Positions 1 to 9,183 of a DNA stretch of 64,000 nucleotides are shown in pieces. The stretch lies in contig AP031357.1 in assembly GCA_037833965.1 (NCBI GenBank), positions 4,360,001 through 4,424,000 of the forward strand, read 5' to 3'. Every line of letters starts with the position of its first letter. The first letter of the stretch is position 1. The notes under the pieces were generated by a model that worked only from the letters and a program-made list of their open reading frames with translations, ran no database searches and was not told the origin of the DNA. Made by a program: the position numbers and the translations under genes. This stretch comes from Marchantia polymorpha subsp. ruderalis. Lineage: Eukaryota > Streptophyta > Marchantiopsida > Marchantiales > Marchantiaceae.

Positions 1-563
1 GCCAGCGCGGCGCCGCGGACGAGCAAGGAGCCGCCAGAGTAATCAAATCTGTACGGACCATGCGGACGGGACGGGTGGATGCGCTCTTGGACGGACGGAG
101 TTGCGGCGGCGGAAGCGCCGACGAAGAGACAAGGAACGGACAGACTGGACGGAGACGGCTGACCACGGTCAACGCCTTCCGCGCCAGCGCGACGCCGCGC
201 ACGGAATTCGCCTGCGCACAGGCGAGCGCCTGTGCACAGGAGGATGAAGTTCCGCGCCGGCGGAGAATCCGCCGAGGAGTCTGCCTGCGCACAGGCAGGA
301 GTTGAACTTTTGTCCGACATGCGGACACACGCGTCAAGGCAGAAGGGGATTGGCCGAGGGGCGGTACGAACAAGTGTACCGCGCAAGGCGGAAAACTCGC
401 CTTCGGCGCTGCGCTCCCATGTCCGCGGGGTAATACGCTCGCGGAGTTCAAATCCGCCAATTCGAGCGTGAGAGTTTAATCGGCGACGGCGGAGCGTGAA
501 GCCGCGCGTGAGAGCGGAGACCGTTCCAGCGTAGAGCCGGCGCGGCCATCAAGTGAGACGTCC
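1..563 (+). repeat. Element 1 5' LTR, first part (U3)
   Basis: The sequence matches element 1's 3' LTR from 61509 onward with one difference seen in the 259 bp that can be compared. It is also close to 15290-15850 of element 3. It is U3 upstream of the long LTR frame and is full of short GC-rich palindromes (for example CGCCTGTGCACAGGCG-type units near 208-240 and 287-300). I see no credible gene in it. It is cut at 563 by the solo LTR, and the LTR resumes at 5958. Confidence 0.88.
559..563. repeat. Target-site duplication CGTCC, left copy
   Basis: CGTCC precedes the TGTGG start of the solo LTR and is repeated directly after its ...TTATTACA end at 5953-5957. Confidence 0.93.
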
Positions 564-1131
564 TGTGGTACCCCACTTTTGGCGATTTTGAGGAAATTAA
601 AACATTTTTGGAAAACTGTACCCTGGCAGCATTGTAAATAGCCTTCGGTACATCAAAACGGAGTGAAACCGGAAGATCGCGGGGATTCTCGAGGGATCTT
701 GTAGAATCTGGGATTTGGGGTGCAGCAGTAAGGACAGGCACCACCCTCCCTGCGAGCTCTGCAGTTAGGACCCCTACGACGCAAGGCGTAAAACCCGCCT
801 TCGGAGGTTGCGTCCGCGGCTGTAGGGAAACCCTCCATAATTAGTTCAACCCTCGGGCGCCTTGACCAAGTTAGGGTCCCGTTGGAAAGAGCTCGACGCA
901 CTGATTCCAACGAGTCCAAGAACGCTTGGAACGGATGAGGACTTAGGGAGTTATCGCTATTGGAAGAAACGGAGGCGGTCGCCTACGGCGGAAAGAGTTC
1001 GCCACCGGCGCGAATTCCGCCTACGCGGAAGGGGGAATCAAGTTTTGTCCTATGCGCGGACGAAGGCGTTCGCCTGTGCACAGGCGAAGTAGGGTTAGGG
1101 GAGGCGCGAAGTCCGCCTACGCACAGGCGCT

Positions 1132-1147
1132 CGCCTGTGCACAGGCG
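1132..1147. repeat. Perfect 16-bp palindrome CGCCTGTGCACAGGCG (example of a recurring unit)
   Basis: The 16 bases are their own reverse complement. The 12-bp core CCTGTGCACAGG, or the near-match with CGCACAGG, recurs many times in every R1 LTR, both upstream of and inside the long LTR frame. Confidence 0.9.
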
Positions 1148-2059
1148 CTTCGGCGTCGGCGGAAAATCCGCCTTGGGCCCTAGAAATGCGCCTTGTGAGG
1201 TAGAAAGTGTACGGCGCCTTCCGCGCCAGCGCAGCGCCGCGTACGGCGGAAGAGCCGCCAGAGTAATCAAATCGGTACGGACCATGCGGACGGGACGGGT
1301 GGATGCGCTCTTGGACGGACGGAGTTGCGGCGGCGGAAGCGCCGACGAAGAGACAAGGAACGGACAGACTGGACGGAGACGGTTGACCACGGTCAACGCC
1401 TTCCGCGCCAGCGCGACGCCGCGCACGGAATTCGCCTGCGCACAGGCGATCGCCTGTGCACAGGAGGATGAAGTTCCGCGCCGGCGGAGCATCCGCCGAG
1501 GCTCCTGCCTGCGCACAGGCAGGAGTTGAACTTTTGTCCGACATGCGGACACACGCGTCAAGGCAGAGGGGGATTGGCCGAGGGGCGGTACGAACAAGTG
1601 TACCGCGCAAGGCGGAAAACTCGCCTTCGGCGCTACGCCCCCATGTCCGCGGGGTAATACGCTCGCGGAGTTCAAATCCGCCAATTCGAGCGTGAGAGTT
1701 TAATCGACGACGGCGGAGCGTGAAGCCGCGCGTGAGAGCGAAGACCGTTCCAGCGTACAGCCGGCGCGGCCATCAAGTGAGACGTTCTTCACGAGCAAGA
1801 GCCGACCATGACCTTCGACCGGGCGGCGGAGAACGTCCCATTCTTGAATTCGCGATTCCAATCTCTTGTGCGCGCTGCGCGCATCCATCTGCTGGCTGCT
1901 GAACATTCTCGACGTCGTCGCACAGGAGATTTCTTGTTGATTGAAGGAGAAGTGAATGCGCGTGATTTGGAATTGAGGGCGATTAGAGTTTGCCGAGAGA
2001 GAAAGAAGCCCGGGCGGTGCGGAAGTAGAATGAGCAGGCGAGCGAACCCCAGGAACGCA

Positions 2060-4930
2060 ATGACGAGACCGAGCAGATTGCGGATGGTGCCACTTCGCCT
2101 ACCACAGAACGGGCTGCGCGCTTTCGAGGAGCGCTTAATAGCAAGAAAGCTCGATTTCTTGCTATGGGGATGGAATTACATGTGTGCGAATATGGTGCGC
2201 GAGTGGCTAGAGCCACAGGGACCACCCTCGCGCGGATTGCGTCCGCATGTTGATCGGTGGACAGTCCAAGATTGGGCGCAGGCGTTGGGAAGATGTGCTG
2301 GCATGCCAGGGCATCTCCTTTTCGACAGTGAGAGCATCAAGGTGACCAAGCAGGAAGAGGCGCAATTTGTGGAGCTGTTCAAGACCGGGAGGTCTACCAA
2401 GAATGGGTACAGGACCCGTGATTACAAGGATCGATTTCGCCGGACTTTGTCCGCGGCGCTGATGCAATTACTGCAGCCGCACCGCGCCTGCTACATCACA
2501 TTGTGGCAGGTCTCTTTAGTGGAGTGCGTCATCGAGGGAACTCCAATTCACTGGGCGAGCATCCTGCACAGGGTGATGCGACAGCACGCGTTTGAGGAGA
2601 AGGGGGGAACTCTAAACCATCTCTCTCCTTTCCTCATCAATTTTTATCGACAACGGAATTGTTTGACAGCGGCGGAGCTTGAACATTTTCCGCCATTGTC
2701 CATCGACCATCCCGGGAAGTATGTGCGGGAGAATGAGGTCGACACTGATGCAGAGGAGTCACCGACTTCTACCCCATCAAGACGGAGGGACGAAGGGAGT
2801 CACACTCCTGCAGCACGAGTGCCGCGGAAGCGGCGATGGAGGGAAGAGTCTGAAGAGGAGCAGCATCAAGAACCCTCTGCTCCCATTCGACCGCGGCCGC
2901 TGTGCGAGTCATACAGCCGGCCGAAGCAGAAGGCACGCAGACTGGTGTTACCAGCCGACAGTGCGGACACGGCGACGATTGCGACGGAGAAAGGAAGTGC
3001 GTCGCCAGAGAAGCATGAGGAAGCGCGGACGACCGCAGGAGCGACGGGCCACGCTGCCACTTCGACGGGAGAGAGGCCGCCTACGGGCCAAGGGCCTCCG
3101 GAGTTACCACGTGCGATGCGGACAGATGTTCCGTTTGCGCACAGACGAGCCTCCGCGGACAGGCGATCACAAGTGGACGTGGATCTACGCTTACGCGTGG
3201 GAAGGAGCAGTCCGCCTGTGCACAGGCGCTCACCTGTGCACAGGTCGCCTGTGCACAGGACACCTCCACACGTGCCGCCTGTGCACAGGCAAGAATCACC
3301 CCCGTTCCAACGTAGGAAGGGGAAGGAGCCGGCGGAAGAACCGCCTACGAGACACCGGCCCTCGGGGCCAGACCCTCCGGCGCACCACGCGCCGCAATTT
3401 GCGCCTTCGGCGCCAGGGCCTTCGAGCCGAGGAGATACGAGCAGGGAGCGTGCGGAGGCCGCACCATCGGCGGGAAGTCCGCCGATAGATGCGCCTTCGG
3501 CGGTAGGGCCTATAGGCCAAGGGACATCGGGCGAGCGGCCCCCGGCCATGTCGCCTTCGGCGATGGATGTCCGCGGCGCTATGCCTGCGGCGGACAAGGC
3601 GCCGGCAATTGCGCTTGCGCACGGGCCGGGCACAGCCCCCACGGACCGATCAAGGGAGCAGCAACAGACGGAGGAGCGGAGTGACTGTCCGCGGGATGAA
3701 ATTTCGATGCGCGATGCGCAATCAAACCCCGCGCAGCCACCCTCCGCTCGATCGCCTTCGGCGGCGGGCGACGGCGGCAGAGAGGACGCGGTAGACAACC
3801 AACAAGCGAGCGACGGGGATGCCGCACGGGTACATTCGCCTTCCGCCTTAGACATTTTGGCGACGAGCAGCGAGGCTGCAGCCGTGCCTTCGCAGGCAGC
3901 ACACGTCGATGACGTGCAGCCCCACTCGGGGCAGTCGCCGACGCAATCAATGGCGACTGAAATTCTCCACTCGGATGATGACGACGGAGGCTCCACGGAA
4001 GAAATGTCAGGAGCAGAAGACACCGAGGAGGAGGAGGAGGAAATTGTTGGAGCGCCGGCGGCGGCGCTCTCTGAGCAGGTGATTCCGTTGCTGAAGTACT
4101 TGGATCGCAAGGTCGATAAATACGCCGACCCACTCCAGCCGGGATCTTACATCGAGTTAGTGCGCAGGCGGACTCGCACTAAAGTCCACACCAGCAAGCT
4201 GTTAGCTAGAGTGGACCAGGAGTTGAGGGAATTGAAGGAGAAGCATGCATGCTTGTGGGGTCAGTACAAACTTAATCAGAAATTCTACAAGCACTCCGAG
4301 AAGATGAAGGATGAGAAACTGGACGAGCTCACCAAGGAGCAGGTGAAGGTCAAGGAAGCACTCATTTCTAAGCAGGCCCAGAATCGGATTTTGTCAGAGG
4401 AGCTTGTGCGACAGACGCGGTTGTTGGAACAATGTCAGCTCGCACGGCAGGCGGATGAAGAGTTAATCCGCGGGTTACAGTCAGAGTGTGGCGAATTGAG
4501 AGCGCAACGTGCTGAAGCCGAATCGCAATTAGTGATAATTGAAGAGGATCGCAGGAAGGAGGCGGATCGCACGAAGGTGGAGACGGCGAGGCGTGTCGCC
4601 CACTGTCTCAAGGGCTACGCCCACTGGGAAGTGAAGGCGCAGGAGAAACTCACACTGCGTGAGTTTGAATTGCGCGCAGCCGGGTTGTTGTCAGGCGACA
4701 GTAGGAGTCGGCGGAAGGTAGCAAAGAAGCTCGATGCCTTTCTGTCGAAGGCACAGGATACCATGTCCGCCCTCGAAGTGGAGGTGTCCGCGGCGTTGCA
4801 GCGTTTGGGACTGCGCAGTCGAGCGGAAGATTGGCAGGGTAGGGAGTTAGTGCGCGGCAGTCGGCCGCGCAGGAGACGTAGTACAGGTTCCGCGGAGTGT
4901 AGTGTAGCGTGGTTCCGTGCAGGCGTGTAG
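2060..4930 (+). CDS. U3-encoded LTR protein (element 6 copy), 956 aa, intact
   Basis: This is a long frame lying wholly inside an LTR; its function is not known. I see a conserved N-terminal globular region (about residues 1-220, with WGWN, GRCAG, RTRDYKDR and GGTLNHLSP motifs). A disordered Pro/Arg/Ser-rich middle (about 230-635) follows, then an acidic tract (about 638-660), a charged heptad-like coiled coil (about 715-850), a conserved block LREFELRAAG near 867 and an Arg-rich tail. The frame is open back to an ATG at 1808. I chose 2060 because the context AACGCAATG is also present at the start of the element 4 homologue, and because element 1 has a stop upstream of this ATG. The N-terminal part distantly resembles the putative plant transposon protein domains of some LTR-element extra ORFs; that is inference only. 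Confidence 0.72.
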   Translation: MTRPSRLRMVPLRLPQNGLRAFEERLIARKLDFLLWGWNYMCANMVREWLEPQGPPSRGLRPHVDRWTVQDWAQALGRCAGMPGHLLFDSESIKVTKQEEAQFVELFKTGRSTKNGYRTRDYKDRFRRTLSAALMQLLQPHRACYITLWQVSLVECVIEGTPIHWASILHRVMRQHAFEEKGGTLNHLSPFLINFYRQRNCLTAAELEHFPPLSIDHPGKYVRENEVDTDAEESPTSTPSRRRDEGSHTPAARVPRKRRWREESEEEQHQEPSAPIRPRPLCESYSRPKQKARRLVLPADSADTATIATEKGSASPEKHEEARTTAGATGHAATSTGERPPTGQGPPELPRAMRTDVPFAHRRASADRRSQVDVDLRLRVGRSSPPVHRRSPVHRSPVHRTPPHVPPVHRQESPPFQRRKGKEPAEEPPTRHRPSGPDPPAHHAPQFAPSAPGPSSRGDTSRERAEAAPSAGSPPIDAPSAVGPIGQGTSGERPPAMSPSAMDVRGAMPAADKAPAIALAHGPGTAPTDRSREQQQTEERSDCPRDEISMRDAQSNPAQPPSARSPSAAGDGGREDAVDNQQASDGDAARVHSPSALDILATSSEAAAVPSQAAHVDDVQPHSGQSPTQSMATEILHSDDDDGGSTEEMSGAEDTEEEEEEIVGAPAAALSEQVIPLLKYLDRKVDKYADPLQPGSYIELVRRRTRTKVHTSKLLARVDQELRELKEKHACLWGQYKLNQKFYKHSEKMKDEKLDELTKEQVKVKEALISKQAQNRILSEELVRQTRLLEQCQLARQADEELIRGLQSECGELRAQRAEAESQLVIIEEDRRKEADRTKVETARRVAHCLKGYAHWEVKAQEKLTLREFELRAAGLLSGDSRSRRKVAKKLDAFLSKAQDTMSALEVEVSAALQRLGLRSRAEDWQGRELVRGSRPRRRRSTGSAECSVAWFRAGV
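3215..3289. repeat. Cluster of four CCTGTGCACAGG palindromes inside the long frame
   Basis: Copies lie at 3215-3226, 3233-3244, 3248-3259 and 3278-3289. In frame they encode repeated P-V-H-R units of the disordered middle region. The number of units differs between LTR copies (see 43955-44044). Confidence 0.88.
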
Positions 4931-4966
4931 CGTAGTGCGGTGTAGTGCTAGTTAGGACTTAGAAGG

Positions 4967-4995
4967 TATAAAATAGTTCCAGGCGTTTTGCCTGG
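4967..4995 (+). promoter_or_regulatory. TATA box and adjoining hairpin, element 6
   Basis: TATAAAATAG at 4967-4976 is followed by the inverted repeat CCAGGC-GTTTT-GCCTGG at 4979-4995. Both sit at the same place in every complete R1 LTR and, with compensating changes, in R2. This is the likely LTR promoter and sets the U3/R boundary near 5000. Confidence 0.65.
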
Positions 4996-5720
4996 GGTTC
5001 TTTCCCATCAGAAGTGCAGATCAGGAACCCATTTCCTTTGCGTGTTTGTGTCCTTGAGTTCTGTCACCACGCAGGAGGAGTTACAACTTAGCGTTCCGCA
5101 TTTTGTAGCTGAAGGCCTTCGGCCGAATGTTCAGAGCTAGTACAATGGTTAGAGACTTGAGTAGTTCGGATCTGCACCTGCGGGTGACTGCCGATGCTCA
5201 GAGCCAGTGACTAGTTAGATACTTGAACAGTTTCGCCCCTACACCTTCGAGTGTTTCTTTCTGATTGTACTCCTTTGGGATTTTTCCCCTTAATGCCAAA
5301 GTGAAGTTTTGTTACTTCGTGTAAGCCTTGGTTGTGAATTCAGGTTACGCTGCAGCAGGTGCCTTCAGGGTAACCCCTGTAGTATTTCTGGGAATGACAA
5401 GTGCCTGAGAATTCAAACTCTTCAATAGACTGTTGTTGTGTTACTGGAATGTTTCACAGTGAGTCCTTTAGTGTGGACCTGTGTTCTCTGCGCGTTTTGT
5501 GAGTTGAGAGTGTTGTTCACCGCGTATGAGTGACTTCGATCCGAAGTAGGCAGTCCAAACCGGGTTTCCTACGCTAGCAGCAAGCTAGCGGAAGTGTTGT
5601 AAAAGCCGGAGTTGGGAGTCACTACCCGCAGCTTCGCTGAGTGTGCTCGCGAGAGACTTTCCCCCTGAAATCCTGAAGTAGAGGTCCTAACGGATCTCTG
5701 GGTTGTGTTTTTGTAGTTTC

Positions 5721-5722
<2 letters not shown>

Positions 5723-5754
<32 letters not shown>
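5723..5754. repeat. (GT)16 microsatellite in U5
   Basis: There are 16 GT units after TTTCAG. The same position has 10 units in element 1, 9 and 10 in the two LTRs of element 3, and 8 in both LTRs of element 4. Confidence 0.95.
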
Positions 5755-5757
<3 letters not shown>

Positions 5758-6229
5758 GCTGCACTGTGCGACCTCCGAGTGCGCTCCGAGTGGACACTTG
5801 CAGTATTTCTGGGAGTGACAGTTGCCTGAGAATTCAAACTCCTCAATAGTCTGTTAAAACGTGACACTTTGTACCCTGTGTGTTCCTCTGTCCCTGTGGG
5901 TTCGACCTTTCTACCACTATATTGCAGTTTTAGCCTTTAGTGGGTTATTACACGTCCTCCACGAGCAAGAGCCGACCATGACCTTCGACCGGGCGGCGGA
6001 GAGCGTCCCATTCTTGAATTCGCGATTCCAATCTCGTGTGCGCGCTGCGCGCATCCATCTGCTGGCTGCTAAACATTCTCGACGTCGCCGCACAGGGGAT
6101 TTCTTGGTGATTGAGGGAGAAGTGAGTGCGCGGGATTTGGAATTGAGGGCGATTAGAGTTTGCTGAGAGAGAAAGGAGCTCGGGCGGTGCGGAAGTAGAA
6201 TGAGCGGGCGAGTGAACTCCAGGAACGCA

Positions 6230-9118
6230 ATGACGAGACCGGGCAGATTGCGGATGGTGCCACTTCGCCTACCACAGAACGGGCTGCGCGCTTTCGAGGA
6301 GCGCTTAATAGCAAGAAAGCTCGATTTCTTGCTATGGGGATGGAACTACATCTGTGCGAATATGGTGCGCGAGTGGCTAGAGCCACAGGGACCACCCTCG
6401 CGCGGATTGCGTCCGCATGTTGATCGGTGGACAGTCCAAGATTGGGCGCAGGCATTGGGAAGATGTGCCGGCATGCGAGGGCATCTCCTTTTCGACAGTG
6501 AGAGCATCAAGGTGACCAAGCAGGAAGAGGCGCAATTTGTGGAGCTGTTCAAGACCGGGAGGTCTACCAAGAATGGGTACAGGACCCGTGATTACAAGGA
6601 TCGATTTCGCCGGACTTTGTCCGCGGCGCTGATGCAATTACTGCAGCCACACCGCGCCTGCTACATCACATTGTGGCAGGTCTCTTTTGTGGAGTGCGTC
6701 ATCGAGGGAACTCCAATTCACTGGGCGAGCATCCTGCACCGGGTGATGCGACAGCACGCTTTTGAGGAGAAGGGGGGAACTCTAAACCATCTCTCTCCTT
6801 TCCTCATCAATTTTTATCGACAGCGGAATTGTTTGACAGCGGCGGAGCTTGAGCATTTTCCGCCGTTGTCCGTCGACCATCCCGGGAAGTATGTGCGGGA
6901 GAATGAGGTCGACACTGATGCAGAGGAGTCACCGACTTCTACCCCATCAAGGCGGAGGGACGAAGGGAGAAACACTCCTGCAGCACGAGTGCCGCGGAAG
7001 CGGCGATGGAGAGAAGAGTCCGAAGAGGAGCAGCATCAAGAACCCTCTGCTCCCATTCGACCGCGGCCGTTGTATGAGTCATACAGCCGGCCGAAGCAGA
7101 AGGCACGCAGACTGGTGTTACCAGCCAACAGTGCGGACACGGCGACGATTGCGACGGAGAAAGGAAGTGCGTCGCCAGAGAAGCATGAGGAAGCGCGGAC
7201 GACCGCAGGAGCAGCGGACCACGCTGCAGCCTCGACGGGAGAGAGGCCGCCTACGGGCCAAGGGCCTCCGGAGTTACCACGTGCGTTGCGGACAGATGTT
7301 CCGTTTGCGCACAGACAAGACTCCGCGGACGGACGAGCCTCCGCGGACAGGCGATCACAAGAGGACGTAGATCTACGCTTACGCGTGGGAAGGAGCAGTC
7401 CGCCTGTGCACAGGCGCTCGCCTGTGCACAGGTCGCCTGTGCACAGGACACCTCCACACGTGCCGCTTGTGCACAGGCAGGAATCACCCCCGTTCCAACG
7501 TAGGAAGGGGAAGGAGCCGGCGGAAGAGCCGCCTACGAGACACCGGCCCTCGGGGCCAGACCCTCCGGCGCACCACGCGCCGCAATTTGCGCCTTCGGCG
7601 CCAGGGCCTTCGAGCCGAGGGGATACGAGCAGGGAGCGTGCGGAGGCCGCACCATCGGCGGGTAGTCCGCCGATAGATGCGCCTTCGGCGGTAGGGCCTA
7701 TAGGCCAAGGGACATCGGGCGAGCGGCCCCCGGCCATGTCGCCTTTGGCGATGGATGTCCGCGGCGCTACGCCTGCGGCGGACAAGGCGCCGGCATTTGC
7801 GCCTGCGCACAGGCCAAGCACAGCCCCCACGGACCGATCAAGGGAGCAGCAACAGACGGAGGAGCGGAGTGACTGTTCGCGGGATGAAATTTCGATGCGC
7901 GATGCGCAATCAAACCCCGCGCGGCCACCCTCCGCTCGATCGCCTTCGGCGGCGGGCGTCGGCGGCAGAGAGGACACGGTAGACGACCAACAAGCGAGCG
8001 GCGGGGATGCCGCACGGGCACATTCGCCTACCGCCTTAGACATTTTGGCGAAGAGCAGCGAGGCTGCAGCCGTGCCTTCGCAGGCAGCACACGTCGACGA
8101 CGTGCAGCCCCACTCGGGTCAGTCGCCGACGCAATCAATGGCGACTGAAATTCTCCACTCGGATGATGACGACGGAGGCTCCACCGAAGAAATGTCAGGA
8201 GCAGAGGACACCGAGGAGGAGGAGGAGGAAATTGTTGGAGCGCCGGCGGCGGCGCTCTCTGAGCAGGTGATTCCGTTGCTGAGGTACTTGGATCGCAAGG
8301 TCGATAAATACGCCGACCCACTCCAGCCGGGATCTTACATCGAGTTAGTGCGCAGGCGGACTCGCACTAAAGTCCACACCAGCAAGCTGTTAGCTAGAGT
8401 GGACCAGGAGTTGAGGGAATTGAAGGAGAAGCATGCATGCTTGTGGGGTCAGTATAAACTTAATCAGAAATTCTACAAGTACTCCGAGAAGGTGAGGGAT
8501 GAGAAACTGGACGAGCTCACCAAGGAGCAGGTGAAGGTCAAGGAAGCACTAATTTCTGAGCAGGCCCAGAATCGGATTTTGTCAGAGGAGCTCGTGCGAC
8601 AGACGCGGTTGTTGGAACAATGTCAGCTCGCACGGCAGGCGGATGAGGAGTTAATCCGCAGGTTACAGTCAGAGTGTGGCGAATTGAGAGCGCAACGTGC
8701 TGAGGCCGAATCGCAATTAGTGATAATTGAAGAGGATCGCAGGAAGGAGGCAGATCGCACGAAGGTGGAGACGGCGAGGCGTGTCGCCCACTGTCTCAAG
8801 GGCTACGCCCACTGGGAAGTGAAGGCGCAGGAGAAACTCACACTGCGTGAGTTTGAACTTCGCGCAGCCGGGTTGTTGTCAGGCGACAGTAGGAGTCGGC
8901 GGAAGGTAGCAAAGAAGCTCGATGCTTTTCTGTCGAAGGCGCAGGATACCATGTCCGCCCTCGAAGTGGAGGTGTCCGCGGCGTTGCAACGATTGGGACT
9001 GCGCAGTCGAGCGGAAGATTGGCAGGGTAGGGAGTTAGTGCGCGGCAGTCCGCCGCGCAGGAGACGTAGCACAGGTTCCGCGGAGTGTAGTGTAGCGTGG
9101 TTCCGTGCAGGCGTGTAG
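6230..9118 (+). CDS. U3-encoded LTR protein (element 1, 5' LTR copy), 962 aa
   Basis: This is the same protein as in element 6, with many scattered amino-acid differences, mostly in the disordered middle. The ATG at 6230 has the conserved context AACGCAATG. The upstream frame from the ATG at 5978 is closed by TGA at 6164-6166, so this copy cannot make the longer form, while everything downstream of 6230 is open. This supports 6230 as the family start. The middle carries an extra SADGRASAD-type duplication absent from element 6. The coiled coil and basic tail are intact. Confidence 0.7.
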   Translation: MTRPGRLRMVPLRLPQNGLRAFEERLIARKLDFLLWGWNYICANMVREWLEPQGPPSRGLRPHVDRWTVQDWAQALGRCAGMRGHLLFDSESIKVTKQEEAQFVELFKTGRSTKNGYRTRDYKDRFRRTLSAALMQLLQPHRACYITLWQVSFVECVIEGTPIHWASILHRVMRQHAFEEKGGTLNHLSPFLINFYRQRNCLTAAELEHFPPLSVDHPGKYVRENEVDTDAEESPTSTPSRRRDEGRNTPAARVPRKRRWREESEEEQHQEPSAPIRPRPLYESYSRPKQKARRLVLPANSADTATIATEKGSASPEKHEEARTTAGAADHAAASTGERPPTGQGPPELPRALRTDVPFAHRQDSADGRASADRRSQEDVDLRLRVGRSSPPVHRRSPVHRSPVHRTPPHVPLVHRQESPPFQRRKGKEPAEEPPTRHRPSGPDPPAHHAPQFAPSAPGPSSRGDTSRERAEAAPSAGSPPIDAPSAVGPIGQGTSGERPPAMSPLAMDVRGATPAADKAPAFAPAHRPSTAPTDRSREQQQTEERSDCSRDEISMRDAQSNPARPPSARSPSAAGVGGREDTVDDQQASGGDAARAHSPTALDILAKSSEAAAVPSQAAHVDDVQPHSGQSPTQSMATEILHSDDDDGGSTEEMSGAEDTEEEEEEIVGAPAAALSEQVIPLLRYLDRKVDKYADPLQPGSYIELVRRRTRTKVHTSKLLARVDQELRELKEKHACLWGQYKLNQKFYKYSEKVRDEKLDELTKEQVKVKEALISEQAQNRILSEELVRQTRLLEQCQLARQADEELIRRLQSECGELRAQRAEAESQLVIIEEDRRKEADRTKVETARRVAHCLKGYAHWEVKAQEKLTLREFELRAAGLLSGDSRSRRKVAKKLDAFLSKAQDTMSALEVEVSAALQRLGLRSRAEDWQGRELVRGSPPRRRRSTGSAECSVAWFRAGV

Positions 9119-9154
9119 CGTAGTGCAGTGTAGTGCTAGTTAGGACTTAGAAGG

Positions 9155-9183
9155 TATAAAATAGTTCCAGGCGTTTTGCCTGG
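9155..9183 (+). promoter_or_regulatory. TATA box and hairpin, element 1 5' LTR
   Basis: TATAAAATAG is at 9155-9164, followed by CCAGGC-GTTTT-GCCTGG at 9167-9183. This is the promoter expected to start element 1's full-length RNA. Confidence 0.65.

Larger units (their letters stand above)
564..5952 (+). mobile_element. Element 6: solo R1 LTR inserted in element 1's 5' LTR
   Basis: This 5389-bp LTR begins TGTGGTACCCCAC and ends GGGTTATTACA. It has no internal region and is flanked by perfect CGTCC duplications. That is the usual product of recombination between the two LTRs of a full element. Bases 564-2059 are palindrome-rich U3 with no gene. Bases 2060-4930 are the long LTR frame. Bases 4967-4995 hold the TATA box and hairpin. 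Bases 4996-5952 are putative R-U5, with conserved short hairpins such as GGCCTTCGGCC near 5114-5124 and a GT run. The long frame is still fully open. Confidence 0.92.

Noticed and set aside
960-1529. 189-aa frame in R1 U3 upstream of the long frame, and the antisense frames there
   Set aside because: It is built from repeats of the palindromes (Cys-Ala-Gln and Val-His-Arg units) and is broken or shifted in other LTR copies. No conserved start or domain.
3215-3289. Regularly spaced repeats considered as a CRISPR-like array
   Set aside because: The units are 12-bp palindromes with 3-18 bp between them, within a coding frame of a plant retroelement. There are no spacers of constant length and no cas genes.
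2866-4110. 414-aa minus-strand frame (and its copies at 7036-8043, 16930-18192, 43588-44865)
   Set aside because: It lies exactly antisense to the GC-rich disordered middle of the LTR frame, where high third-position GC keeps other frames open. It has no domain of its own and its composition mirrors the sense codons.
5861-6166. 101-aa frame starting in the solo LTR's U5 and continuing into element 1's LTR
   Set aside because: It crosses the element 6 boundary. Only the part from 5978 belongs to the LTR frame and it is closed by TGA at 6164.
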